Source of the DNA: Desulfobacterales bacterium
Lineage (GTDB): Bacteria > Desulfobacterota > Desulfobacteria > Desulfobacterales > SpSt-501
Reading direction: 5' to 3'
Length of the DNA stretch: 38,924 bases
NCBI GenBank assembly: GCA_025454275.1
Contig: JALOOS010000002.1
Span: 1 to 38,924 of the forward strand
The first letter of the stretch is position 1. Every line of letters begins with the position of its first letter. Shown here in pieces: positions 1-8,139 of this stretch. Under the pieces are notes generated by a model. It saw nothing but the letters and a program-made list of their open reading frames with translations, had not been told where the DNA came from and made no database searches. The position numbers and the translations under genes were made by a program.

Positions 1-666
1 ACGATCTCCCTGGCGGCCGTCCCCCTCCCGCCACCCCCATCGGCGCCGCCGGCCGTCCCGCCTCCCGACCCTCCCGCCGTCACCCAGGTGCCGCAGGCCC
101 CAAGCCCCGCTACGCAGACGGTTGCCCCGGCGGCGGGCAAGACCCCGTCGCCGGCCGGTCGCCCTGTGCCCCGGGCGGCGACGGCAAGGCCGGCGGAGGA
201 GGCTGCGACCGCTCCGGCACCGCAAGCACCGGAGCGGCCGTTATCCGATGCAACGGGAGATCACAGCCGGCCGCCGGCGGAGAGGCAGGCGCCCCCCTTC
301 GATGCAACACAAGAGCCCGCCGCCGCTTCAGGTCCCGTCGGGGCGTTGCGGCCGCCGGCGGCGCCGGTGCTGGAATCGGCCACCCCCCACTACGATCGGA
401 ATCCCCCGCCCGACTATCCCCGCCGGGCGCGGCAACTGGGGTTCGAAGGTACGGTTTTACTCGATGTGGCGGTCAATACGCAGGGTGGGGTTGATGCGGT
501 GGCCGTCGCGGCTTCGAGCGGCTATGCCATGCTGGACGAGGCGGCCCTGGGCGCGGTCCGGCACTGGATTTTCAAACCTGCCCGCCAGGAGGGCCGGCCG
601 GTAGCGGACCGGGTCCTGGTCCCGGTGCGCTTCGTCCTCAGCGCCTCATCTGCCGCCGGCAAATGA
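1..666 (+). CDS. tonB: TonB family energy transducer, C-terminal part (5' end outside window)
   Basis: The reading frame is open from base 1, so the N-terminal membrane anchor lies outside the window. About 130 residues of proline/alanine-rich linker, the periplasm-spanning region typical of TonB, are followed by a TonB C-terminal domain of about 85 residues. That domain contains NPPPDYPRRARQLGFEGTV, then SSGYAMLDEAALGAVRHWIFKPA, the classic beta-alpha-beta signature ending in a VPVRFVL strand. By family knowledge TonB couples ExbB/ExbD proton-motive energy to outer-membrane receptors. No exbB/exbD or receptor gene is visible here, so the partner is unknown. The GTG at 88 is an internal codon, not a convincing start, because coding character continues upstream of it. 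Family assignment is confident; the specific transport role is not. Confidence 0.9.
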   Translation, partial: TISLAAVPLPPPPSAPPAVPPPDPPAVTQVPQAPSPATQTVAPAAGKTPSPAGRPVPRAATARPAEEAATAPAPQAPERPLSDATGDHSRPPAERQAPPFDATQEPAAASGPVGALRPPAAPVLESATPHYDRNPPPDYPRRARQLGFEGTVLLDVAVNTQGGVDAVAVAASSGYAMLDEAALGAVRHWIFKPARQEGRPVADRVLVPVRFVLSASSAAGK

Positions 667-704
667 AGGCAACCGGTGAACACAGACCAGCCCCCCGGCC
701 GTGA

Positions 705-788
705 TCAGGCAGCCGGCTCAGGAACCGAGGGCATCTCCCGGAGGCGGGCCGGGTCGAGCGGGGCGACCATGCCGGCGACGGTGAACAT
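705..788 (-). other. 27-codon open frame with good ribosome site; possible gene remnant
   Basis: An ATG at 788 is preceded 8 bases upstream by GAGGAGG and opens a 27-codon frame ending at 705. The same frame stays open further upstream, through VREGLFAEEAIQMF, into the 3' end of the glycosyltransferase gene. Its composition (amphipathic, ending PSVPEPAA) looks more like the C-terminus of a normal protein than random translation. It lies beside two genes that appear to have lost internal segments, so it could be the tail of a third damaged gene or a small ORF. No family is recognised. Confidence 0.2.
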
Positions 789-826
789 TTGGATCGCCTC
801 CTCGGCAAATAGGCCCTCTCTGACCG

Positions 827-2091
827 TCAAGCAAGCGGCGTTTTGATGGGCGGTCGGTCGGGGAAGCCGAGTCCCGCCAGCTCGCGGTAGGCAGCGGCGA
901 CCCGGTCGAACACCGCCTTCCAGGTCAGCGACTGCAAGCTGCCGGCGGTGGCAGGGGGCGCCTCGCAGGCCGCGGCCCGGGCGAGCTGCCGGGTGATGGC
1001 GCCGGCCAGGTCCGCGACGAAGCGGGGCAGGTCTTCGGCCACGGGCGTGTCGGTGCCGACGAGCCGGGGAAGGGCTACGGTCTCCACCACGCCTTCCGCG
1101 CAGAGCCCCGCGGGCATCCAGGTCTCCATTCCCTTAAGTTCGGTCATCACGACCCGGCACTCGCAGGCGAGCGCCTCCACCACCACGAGCGGCAACCCCT
1201 CGAAGAACGAGGGCAGGACGAAGAGATCGGCCGCCTGCAGCACCTTGGCGAGCTCCTCCTGGGAAAGGGCCCCCAGAAAAACCACGTTGTCGAGATCCTC
1301 GGCCCGCCGCTGAATCGCCTCGGCGCCTGGTTCCGCAGCGGCACCGGCGAGGAGGAGCGTGACCCTCCGGCCCAGGGGGCTTTCGACCCGGCGCATGGCA
1401 TCGATCAGCCAGGGAACCCCCTTCGGCGCGCTGATTTTTCCGGCATAGGCCACGACCAGCTCCATGCGCCCCCCGGACGGCGGCGGTGCGGGGGCGGGGC
1501 GGAACAGTTCGGAACGGAACCCGGCGCCGACGATGCATACCCGCTCCGGGGAGATGCCGTAGGCGCGGATCACGTCGCTGCGGTTGGCCGCATGCAGTGC
1601 GAACACCCGGTTCACGGCGGCGCAGGCCGGCCGCACGAAGGGGGCGAGCTGCGGCGCCTTCTCGAGCTGCCGCAGCTCGGTGCCGTGGCTGGAGACGCAG
1701 AGGGGGGTGCTCGCATCAATTCGGTGAAGGTGGAAAACCGCGTCGAGCGATAGGGCATGATGTCGCTCATCCCGGGAACCGGAAACGGCACCGGCGGGCG
1801 GTCGAAGCGCACGGCCGTGATTTCATCGGGCGCCAGCGGGGGAATCCCCGGCAGCGGCTCCTCCCCGGGGATCCCGATCACGGCATGCTGGCGATAGCCT
1901 GCCTCCGCCCCGTGGCGCACCATGGCGAGCAGCGCAACCCCGCTCCCGGTTTTTCCAGGCTGCTGGGAGAGCAGGTGCAGGATCCGCAGGGGGCCCTCGG
2001 ACGGGCGCCGCCGCCGGGCGGCGGCCGGCTTGACGTCTAGGAGCTGCCGCGACAGTCGGCCCGCCGCGGTGCGGTCGGACGGTGTGCTCAT
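827..2091 (-). pseudogene. GT4 glycosyltransferase, broken by frameshift and probable internal deletion
   Basis: Two frames together make one GT-B fold glycosyltransferase of family 4. The first (from ATG 2091) has an N-terminal Rossmann start ILHLLSQQPGKTGSG and runs to FSTFTELM. The second carries PLCVSSHGTELRQLEKAP, then ALHAANRSDVIRAYGI, the donor-site stretch LFVLPSFFEGLPLVVVEAL and a helical end. The frame changes at a run of six C (minus-strand sense, 1692-1697); one more C would join them. The segment that usually links these parts (a W...PDvIHsHHLW-like stretch of 30-40 residues) is absent, so I infer a deletion as well as the frame change. The ATG overlaps the stop of the upstream CMD gene (ATGA), indicating coupled translation. 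Acceptor and sugar are unknown. It could be a real pseudogene or an assembly error. Confidence 0.7.
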
Positions 2092-2415
2092 ACCGGGTCC
2101 GGGGTCACGTCGGGTTCCACCTGGTAGGCGTTGGCAATCCGGTTGGTGCCGCAGAACACAGTGGATTCAGTACTGGCAGTTGTTGGTGATCGAGACGGCG
2201 AGGGCGATGATCTCCTTGGTGCGCAGGTCGAGCTTTCCGGGCCGCATGACGCTCTTCAGCTTCTGCCAGACCGCCTCCAGGTGGTCGGGGTTGACCGAGA
2301 GGGCCTTCCAGAAATTGGGGACGAAATCGATCTTCTTGACGGCCATAATGTCTTCGTAGACCGCCTTGACCTTGCCGGTGGCTTCCGTTTCGCTGATGGT
2401 GCGATACAGGGACAT
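2088..2415 (-). pseudogene. AhpD-like/carboxymuconolactone decarboxylase-family protein, in-frame TGA at redox Cys and internal deletion
   Basis: ATG 2415 follows GGAGG. Residues 1-82 match the N-terminal half of CMD/AhpD-like proteins (IDFVPNFWKALSVNPDHLE, then TKEIIALAVSITNNCQY). The family expects Cys-x-x-Cys followed by Ile-His. Here Cys80-Gln-Tyr is followed by TGA (2169-2167) and then codons for Ile-His, so TGA sits exactly at the second redox cysteine. Just after this, the family's C-terminal segment appears in another frame (VFCGTNRIANAYQVEPDV) and stops at 2088, overlapping the glycosyltransferase ATG. About 25-30 residues that normally lie between appear missing. By family knowledge these proteins are small thiol-dependent peroxidase or decarboxylase-like enzymes. 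The TGA could encode selenocysteine or be a nonsense mutation; the deletion could be real or an assembly artefact. Confidence 0.65.
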
Positions 2416-2472
2416 GGGGGACCTCCTATATACAGTGGGATAACCGGCGTTCGAGCACCCTTTCGGCAGAAT

Positions 2473-3732
2473 CTATCCTGAACCGGCCCGCCGGGCGGTA
2501 ACGAGGCCCATGAGGAGCAGCGCCGCAGCGGCCATGAGCGCGCAGCCCAGAAAGGCCCCGTCATATGTCCCGGTCGCGTCCCTGAGGCCGCCGCTGACCC
2601 AGTGGGTCAGGATGGCGCCGGAGCCGTAGAAGGGGGTCCAGGCGCCGGCCACCGTCCCCATCGCCTGCCGCGGGAAGTAGTCCCCGGCGCAGGCGCCGTA
2701 GATCGGGAAGGTGGCGCCGTAGAAGACGGCCATGGCGGCCGTGACCGCGCAGAGCGCCGGCCACGAAATGCCCCCGGGGATCAGGACGGCCAGGAGGGCC
2801 GTGATGCAGGCGTTGGAGACCAGAATCGTGCGCTTGCGCCCGAAGAGGTCCGAGAGCGGCAGCACGATCAGGACGCCTGCGATTTGAAAAAGCCCGTGGA
2901 TCGTTGCGAGCAGGCTTGCCTGTCCCAGCGGGAAGTTCAGCTGGTGCGTGGCGTAGTCCACCATGAAAGTGGTGAACCCATAGAGCCCGTAGGAGAGGGC
3001 GAAATAGGAGAGGCCGATGATCCAGAAATTGCGCTCCGCCAGGATCCGGCGAAGGGGCACCCGGCCCCCCGGGGAGCTCTGCGCCGCGGCCGTGGCCTCC
3101 GCCTCTCCCCAGGGTCGCCGGTTGCGGTCGGCCGGGTCGCTGCGCAGCAGAAGTCCGTTCGGCACGGCTAGGGCCAGCGCCGCCGCTCCCAGAAAATACC
3201 AGGCATAGCGCCAGCTGAAGTGTTCCACCACCCAGGGAAAGACCATCCCCATGACGGCGAACCCCAGTCCGTAGCCGGTCGAGAGGATTCCCAGGGCAAG
3301 CCCCTTGCGCCGGATGGAGAACCAGCGCTGGACGAGGGTGATGACCGGCACCCACAGCCCGCTCGCCCCCAGTCCCGTCAGGCCGAAGGCCACGCAGGCG
3401 GTCCACAGGTGCCGGGCCGAGCCGAGCAGCAGGACCCCGGAGGCGAGCATCAGCAGGCAGGCGCTGATGACCCGCCGGGCGCCGAGCCGGTCGGTGAGGT
3501 AGCCCGTGAAGGGAGTGACGACGATGTAGGTCAGAAGGTAGCTGTTGTAGATCGTGCCGCCGGCGGTGCGGCTGAGCCCCAGGTCCCGGATCATTTCGGG
3601 CAGGACCACTCCGAAGCCCAGCCGGACCGAGTAGTTCACGAAGAGGTTGACAAAGCAGATCGCGAGCATCACCCAGGCCGGGTGCAGACCGATCCGGCGA
3701 GCGTCGGGTTGCGGTGGCTCCGGCCGGCTCAT
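2473..3732 (-). CDS. Major facilitator superfamily transporter (OxlT/monocarboxylate-like)
   Basis: 419 residues with about twelve hydrophobic segments. The cytoplasmic loop between helices 2 and 3 has the MFS signature GYLTDRLGARRV, and the matching loop in the second half has LSDLFGRKRT. The central loop (about residues 205-225) is charged and separates two six-helix bundles. The first helices (FVNLFVNYSVRLGFGVVLPEM) resemble the oxalate/formate and monocarboxylate branch of MFS, but substrate cannot be read from sequence. It lies 28 bases after the beta-CASP nuclease gene and 57 bases before the CMD-family gene on the same strand, so co-transcription is likely. The ribosome site at ATG 3732 is weak (GAGG about 13 bases away). 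Confidence 0.85.
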   Translation of the reverse strand: MSRPEPPQPDARRIGLHPAWVMLAICFVNLFVNYSVRLGFGVVLPEMIRDLGLSRTAGGTIYNSYLLTYIVVTPFTGYLTDRLGARRVISACLLMLASGVLLLGSARHLWTACVAFGLTGLGASGLWVPVITLVQRWFSIRRKGLALGILSTGYGLGFAVMGMVFPWVVEHFSWRYAWYFLGAAALALAVPNGLLLRSDPADRNRRPWGEAEATAAAQSSPGGRVPLRRILAERNFWIIGLSYFALSYGLYGFTTFMVDYATHQLNFPLGQASLLATIHGLFQIAGVLIVLPLSDLFGRKRTILVSNACITALLAVLIPGGISWPALCAVTAAMAVFYGATFPIYGACAGDYFPRQAMGTVAGAWTPFYGSGAILTHWVSGGLRDATGTYDGAFLGCALMAAAALLLMGLVTARRAGSG

Positions 3733-3760
3733 CGGAGATGAACGCCTCTTTTCACTCCAC

Positions 3761-5341
3761 TCACCCCACGGTCAGGCTCTCCCCGCGCCGGGGCACCACG
3801 GCCGCGAAGCCCCGTTCGGCCAGGGTGCCGGCGAACGCCAGCGATTGGGCCTCCTCGCCGTGCACCAGAGCGATGCGCTTCACCCTCAGGTTGGATTGCT
3901 GCAGAAAGCGCAGCATTTCATCCCGGTCGGCATGGGCGCTGAACCCGTCGATTTTTGCGACATGGGCCCGGAGGGGGTACTCCTTGTTGAAGAACTTCAC
4001 GATCGGCGGATCCCCCTTGCGCCCGGATGCCTCGAAAGCGGCCCCCAGCTCCGCGATGCGCCGGCCGAGGGTGTTCTGCGCCATGTACCCCACGATCAGG
4101 ATGGTGTTGCGCTCGTTGTGGATCTTGAACCTCAGATGGTGCAGGATCCGGCCCGCCTCGCACATTCCCGAGGCCGCGATGATGATCTGGGGGCCCTCCC
4201 GGCGGTTGAGTTCCATCGACTCGGCGACCGATCCGACGAAGCGCACCTGGTCGAAGCGGAAGGGGTTCTGACCTTTTGCCAAAAATTCGGCCTGGGTGGC
4301 GCGATCGTAGAGCTCGGGGTGCTCCGCGAAGACCCGCGTCAGGTTGGAGGCGAGCGGGCTGTCCACAAAGATCGGGACCCCCGGCAGGCGCCCTTCGTTG
4401 GAGAGCTCGTGCAGCACGTACAGGAGGACCTGGGTCCGTCCGAAGGCAAAGGCCGGAATGAGGAGCGTGCCCCGGCGCTGGACGGTTGCATCCACCACCT
4501 GCAAGAGCGCGGACTTGAGGTCCGCGACCGGCTCGTGGCGCCGCTCGCCGTAGGTGCTCTCCATGATCAGAAGATCCAGATCCCGGTCCTCCGCGGCGAA
4601 GTCCAGGGTGGGGTCGTTCAAGATCGGCTTGTCGAACCGGCCGAGATCGCCGGTGAAACCCAGCCGCCGGGTGCCGCCGGCCGTGCGGGCGGTGATGATG
4701 CAGACGGCCGAGCCCAGGATGTGGCCGGCATCGTAAAAGGTGCAGCTGATCTCCCGGCCGATCGTGATCGGGTGGCGGTAAGGAAAACCGTCGAAAAAAC
4801 CCAGCGCTTTTTCGGCGTCGGCCAGGGTGTAGAGCGGTTTGACCTGCTCCAGGCGCAGTTCGTCCGCCAGGCGGTTGATGGTCTCGACGTCGAGCTCGTG
4901 GCGGCCTTTTTTGAGGATGCGTTTGGCCGCCTCCCGCCGCCGGGCGATGTCGTTGCCCTCCGGCCGGGGGTGCTCGCCCCGGGAGAGTGCGGCGCGGACG
5001 GTTTTATAGTTCAGGTAATCGGCGTCGGACTCCTGGATGCTGGCCGAATCAGGTAAAAGGTAACTGCAGGCCGAGGCGGTGGCGCGGGTGCAGAGGATGC
5101 GCCCGTTGAAGCCGTTTGCGGTCAAGACCGGGATCCGGCCCGAGTGGTCGGTGTGGGCGTGGGAGAGGACGACGTTGGTGAGCAGCCCGGGGTCGAAGGG
5201 CAGCACCCGGTTTTTCTCGGCGGCCTCGCGCCGCCGCCCCTGAAAGAGTCCGCAATCGAGCAGAACGCGGTCTGCGGCCGTGCTGATCAGGTGCATCGAC
5301 CCCGTGACCTCGCGCGCCGCCCCGTAGAAGGTGATCTGCAT
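3761..5341 (-). CDS. MBL-fold beta-CASP RNA-processing exonuclease-like protein
   Basis: 526 residues from ATG 5341, chosen because GGAGG lies 10 bases upstream and MQITFYGAAREVTGSMH is the usual family start; an in-frame ATG at 5416 would add an unrelated leader. The metal-site motif HAHTDH is at residues 61-66, followed by LGFTGDLGRF and MESTYGERRHE, a beta-CASP insert (about 200-390), then IIIAASGMCEAGRI, FSAHADRDE and LVHGE near the end. This order is that of the YSH1/CPSF-73-like beta-CASP nucleases, which cleave RNA using two zinc ions. In bacteria the physiological target of this branch is largely unknown. A divergent candidate promoter lies at 5492-5520. It probably heads an operon with the MFS, CMD-family and glycosyltransferase genes. 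Confidence 0.9.
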   Translation of the reverse strand: MQITFYGAAREVTGSMHLISTAADRVLLDCGLFQGRRREAAEKNRVLPFDPGLLTNVVLSHAHTDHSGRIPVLTANGFNGRILCTRATASACSYLLPDSASIQESDADYLNYKTVRAALSRGEHPRPEGNDIARRREAAKRILKKGRHELDVETINRLADELRLEQVKPLYTLADAEKALGFFDGFPYRHPITIGREISCTFYDAGHILGSAVCIITARTAGGTRRLGFTGDLGRFDKPILNDPTLDFAAEDRDLDLLIMESTYGERRHEPVADLKSALLQVVDATVQRRGTLLIPAFAFGRTQVLLYVLHELSNEGRLPGVPIFVDSPLASNLTRVFAEHPELYDRATQAEFLAKGQNPFRFDQVRFVGSVAESMELNRREGPQIIIAASGMCEAGRILHHLRFKIHNERNTILIVGYMAQNTLGRRIAELGAAFEASGRKGDPPIVKFFNKEYPLRAHVAKIDGFSAHADRDEMLRFLQQSNLRVKRIALVHGEEAQSLAFAGTLAERGFAAVVPRRGESLTVG

Positions 5342-5491
5342 CAGAAGAGAGCCTCCCGCCCGGCAGGAAAAGGCCCAAAGGCCGGTCCCGGTGGGCGGGG
5401 GGATGAAAACGGCCATGGGTTAGACACGAAGCCGGGCCCCGATACCTGCATCGGCCCCGATCGGGTCTTTGTCTCCCCAGACGATGGGCAC

Positions 5492-5520
5492 TAAGTAGGC
5501 AATGCCGGCCGATGTGTCAA
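5492..5520 (-). promoter_or_regulatory. Candidate sigma-70 promoter for the beta-CASP gene
   Basis: On the minus strand a perfect TTGACA (5520-5515) is followed after 17 bases by TACTTA (5497-5492). The -35 is consensus but the -10 is poor. It would give a leader of roughly 145 bases before ATG 5341. Confidence 0.35.
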
Positions 5521-5635
5521 CCCTCGCCAGGGTGGAACACCGATGAAGTGCGGCGCGGCGGCGGTCGAGCCGGATCCATTCCGTAGATCCGCTCCGCCTC
5601 TGGCATATTCGGCCCTCCCGTGTCAGAATACGATC

Positions 5636-6502
5636 ATGTCGCTTTTTTCCACGATGGCTCCGACCGCCGTGCTGCTGGCCGGTGCGGGGGTTCTGGTGGT
5701 TTTCTACCGGGGCTTGAGCCGGCGCCGGCAGGCCGCGGCCCTTCGGTTCCCGGGTGCGGCGGCCGCGCGCAGCCCGGGCCGGGAGATCCTTGCTCAGGCC
5801 GAGCAGGTCGCCCAAGCGGTCGAGGACACCATGTCCGGCGGCCTCGCGTTTCTGGCCCTGTTTGCCGGGGTGCTCGCAGCAGGGGCGGCGTTCGGGCCTC
5901 CGGGGACCCGCTTGACCTCGACGGCCCTGTCGGGTGCGGCCGGCATCCTGCTGCTGGGGTTGGGCCTGATAAACTGGCTGCGCCTGAAGCGTTTACGGGC
6001 GGAGTTCATGCGCCGACACGGCGGCCGGGTGGAGGTGGCACGGGCGTTGGATGCGCTCGAACCCCTGGGCTATCGACTCTTCCACGATCTCGGCGTCGGC
6101 GGGTTGAACCTCCACCATGTGGTCGTGTGCCGCAAGGGGGTATTCGTGGTAGAGACGACGAGCGGCGCGGGGCCGCCCCGGTTGAAGGGGGGCGGCAAGG
6201 CCACCGTGGACTACAACGGGCATGTATTGATCTTCCCGCGCCGCACCGATGAGAAGACCCTCCGCGAGGCGCAGGCGCGGGCCGAGCGGCTCGCGCAGTG
6301 GCTCGGGCAGGAGGTCGGCGAGGCGGTGGCCGTCCGCGCCGTGGTAGCCGTTCCGGGGTGGTACGTCAAACGCACCTCCTCCGAAGGGATCCCCGTAGTC
6401 CACCCGAGCCAGGTCGGGTCGCTTTTCAAATACATCAAGCCCCAGTCCCTGTCGGATGAGCTGCTCGGCTGCGTGGTACACCGTCTCGAACAGGCTGTTT
6501 GA
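5636..6502 (+). CDS. Membrane-anchored NERD-domain protein
   Basis: 288 residues from ATG 5636 (MSLFSTMAPTAVLLAGAG), chosen because the first hydrophobic helix begins there; the in-frame ATG at 5543 adds a leader without membrane or domain character. Helix 1 covers about residues 5-22, and two more hydrophobic segments follow at about 65-85 and 95-115. A NERD domain then begins (GYRLFHDLGVGGLNLHHVVV, then GVFVVETTS), with YNGHVLIFP and an AQWLGQEV helix. NERD is a nuclease-related fold of the PD-(D/E)xK type by family knowledge; the VVET segment fits the E-x-K-like strand, though a clean ExK is not seen. No clear ribosome site. It stands alone between convergent and divergent neighbours. Target unknown. 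Confidence 0.75.
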   Translation: MSLFSTMAPTAVLLAGAGVLVVFYRGLSRRRQAAALRFPGAAAARSPGREILAQAEQVAQAVEDTMSGGLAFLALFAGVLAAGAAFGPPGTRLTSTALSGAAGILLLGLGLINWLRLKRLRAEFMRRHGGRVEVARALDALEPLGYRLFHDLGVGGLNLHHVVVCRKGVFVVETTSGAGPPRLKGGGKATVDYNGHVLIFPRRTDEKTLREAQARAERLAQWLGQEVGEAVAVRAVVAVPGWYVKRTSSEGIPVVHPSQVGSLFKYIKPQSLSDELLGCVVHRLEQAV

Positions 6503-6515
6503 GAGGGCGTGGTAC

Positions 6516-6552
6516 CCCCTCCTGGCGCCTCCCGCAAGGGCAGTGGGAGGGG
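6516..6552. terminator. Weak inverted repeat between convergent genes
   Basis: CCCCTCC (6516-6522) can pair with GGAGGGG (6546-6552), with an alternative CCTCCC/GGGAGG pairing inside. It lies in the 61-base gap between the convergent NERD and FabH-like genes. There is no U-tract, so rho-independent termination is doubtful. Confidence 0.25.
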
Positions 6553-6563
6553 CAGGTGTTGCT

Positions 6564-8126
6564 TCAGGCCATCGGTTTTTCGATTCCCCGCACCGTTCGC
6601 CGCAGGAAGGAGCTGCGCGTCATCCCCGCTCCGACCGAGTCATAGAGCACCCATTGCGCCTCCCGAAGCGTCTTCAGCCGGCGGTTGACGGCAAACCCCT
6701 GGATGGTGTCGGGCTGCAGCGCGTCAAGGGCCAGATCGTAGGGCAGCCGCTGCATGCAGACGACCGAACAGTTGCCGCGCAGGTGGATATTCGTCACCAT
6801 CTTCTCGGCCAGGAAACGGGCGACCGCCTCGCGCGCCGGCGCCTTGCCGTCCCCCAGCACCTGCTCGAGGGTCAGGGGCAGCATGGCGAAGTTGGCCTGG
6901 TGTTCAATCAAAAGGTCGATCTGCGACAGCGATAGCCGGTGGGGGGCGAGCAGCGCCGCCAGGTGGGGCTTGGCGCCGCGGGTGGCATAGAGGAACACCC
7001 CCTTACCGTCCATGCGGCCGAAGACCCCCTCCGCGTCGAACTGGGCCTCGATAAAGCCGGCAAAGCAGCCGTGGCTGCGGGTCAGTGCGTCGACGACCCC
7101 GCAGGCGGGGGGCGGCGGCGCGGGGAGCGTGCCTTCGATGAGGCTCATTCGGATCGGCTCGCCCTTCTTCAGGAACACCGCCGCCAGACGGCGGTATCGG
7201 CCCGCAGCGGTGTAGGCGGCGGCGAGCCGCTGCACAATGGCCGGATCGGCCGCGGCGGTCATGATGTCGAAGCCGAAACCGGCGCCGTAGCCCTCGTAGA
7301 GCTCGAAGGCCGTGCGGAAGTTCTGAAACGCCCCCGCCAGGGTCTCATCGGGGAAGAGGCGCTCCATCAGCGCATGCTGCACCCGGGCGGCGGTGGCCGG
7401 GACCCGGCATTCGATCCGGCCGAGCTGGTTGTCGACGAGAATCCCGTCGAGGCGGCCCTCGCGCGCCCAGGCCAGGAGGCCGTCGGCGATCCGGCCGACG
7501 AGGTCCGCGCCGGGATCCAGCCGCACCTCGGCCGTCACCCTTCCGGGCCGCGAGCTTCCCGCGAGCCGACCGATTTCGAGCGCGGTCGCTACGGCGTCGT
7601 CGCCGAAGATGATGTTGCTCGTGTCCAGCGGTTTGAAGGCCTGGGCGCGATGGATGTTCTCGGCCCCCACGACCACGGCGAGGTCGCCGGCCTCAAGCTC
7701 CCCGGAAAGGGCCAGCAGGTAAAGCGCCTCCACGCTCACATTGAAGCCGGGGCAGCCGGCGTAGAGGTCGAAGACGAGGGCCTGCGGGCAGGCCTCCCGG
7801 ATGCGCTCATGAAGATAGCGGCTGGTCGGCCCGGGATCGACCTTGTCCTCGCCCACGTTGGTGGCGGCGATCAGGACGCGGATCCGGGAGGGGTCGATTC
7901 CGGAGGTTGCGAGCAGGTCCTGGAAGGCGATGAGACCGATCCGCTCATCGGCGGGAGCCGCCATGCGGGTGCGCACCCCGATGCGCTCCTCGATACTCTG
8001 GCGGTTGACGGGGATCCCACCCTTGAACGCCATGCCCTTGTTTTCGTAGATCGAGTTGTCCACGAGCGTCCCCCCGTTCCAGGCGCCCTGGGCGATGATA
8101 TCCACCACGCAATCGTCAGCCGCCAT
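6564..8126 (-). CDS. 3-oxoacyl-ACP synthase III (FabH)-like protein with long insertion
   Basis: 520 residues; ATG 8126 follows AAAAGGGG with good spacing. Thiolase-fold condensing enzyme. The nucleophile region is FDLYAGCPGFNVSVE (Cys125), the family His is in IEHQANF (His409), and the Asn is in NIHLRGNCS (Asn446). That is the Cys-His-Asn triad of FabH/KAS III, which condenses an acyl-CoA starter with malonyl-ACP. FabH is about 320 residues; here Cys-to-His spacing is about 284 rather than about 132, so about 150 extra residues lie mainly between 190 and 340. The N-terminal GVRTRMAAPADERI matches the FabH GIKERR-like segment. It starts 13 bases after the YchF-like gene. It may make a special acyl chain or act like an HMG-CoA synthase-type enzyme; the substrate is not readable. 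Confidence 0.8.
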   Translation of the reverse strand: MAADDCVVDIIAQGAWNGGTLVDNSIYENKGMAFKGGIPVNRQSIEERIGVRTRMAAPADERIGLIAFQDLLATSGIDPSRIRVLIAATNVGEDKVDPGPTSRYLHERIREACPQALVFDLYAGCPGFNVSVEALYLLALSGELEAGDLAVVVGAENIHRAQAFKPLDTSNIIFGDDAVATALEIGRLAGSSRPGRVTAEVRLDPGADLVGRIADGLLAWAREGRLDGILVDNQLGRIECRVPATAARVQHALMERLFPDETLAGAFQNFRTAFELYEGYGAGFGFDIMTAAADPAIVQRLAAAYTAAGRYRRLAAVFLKKGEPIRMSLIEGTLPAPPPPACGVVDALTRSHGCFAGFIEAQFDAEGVFGRMDGKGVFLYATRGAKPHLAALLAPHRLSLSQIDLLIEHQANFAMLPLTLEQVLGDGKAPAREAVARFLAEKMVTNIHLRGNCSVVCMQRLPYDLALDALQPDTIQGFAVNRRLKTLREAQWVLYDSVGAGMTRSSFLRRTVRGIEKPMA

Positions 8127-8139
8127 ATGCAGCCCCTTT

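Noticed and set aside
2089..2166. Translation of the TGA-extended CMD frame into the glycosyltransferase as one fusion protein
   Set aside because: The frames do match across the gap, but the linker (VLRHQPDCQRLPGGTRR) has no coding character, while the other frame shows the family's C-terminus and an ATGA junction.
5420..5815. Long minus-strand open frame opposite the start of the NERD gene
   Set aside because: Composition is arginine/proline-rich with no family features; it is the antisense of a real coding region in a GC-rich genome.
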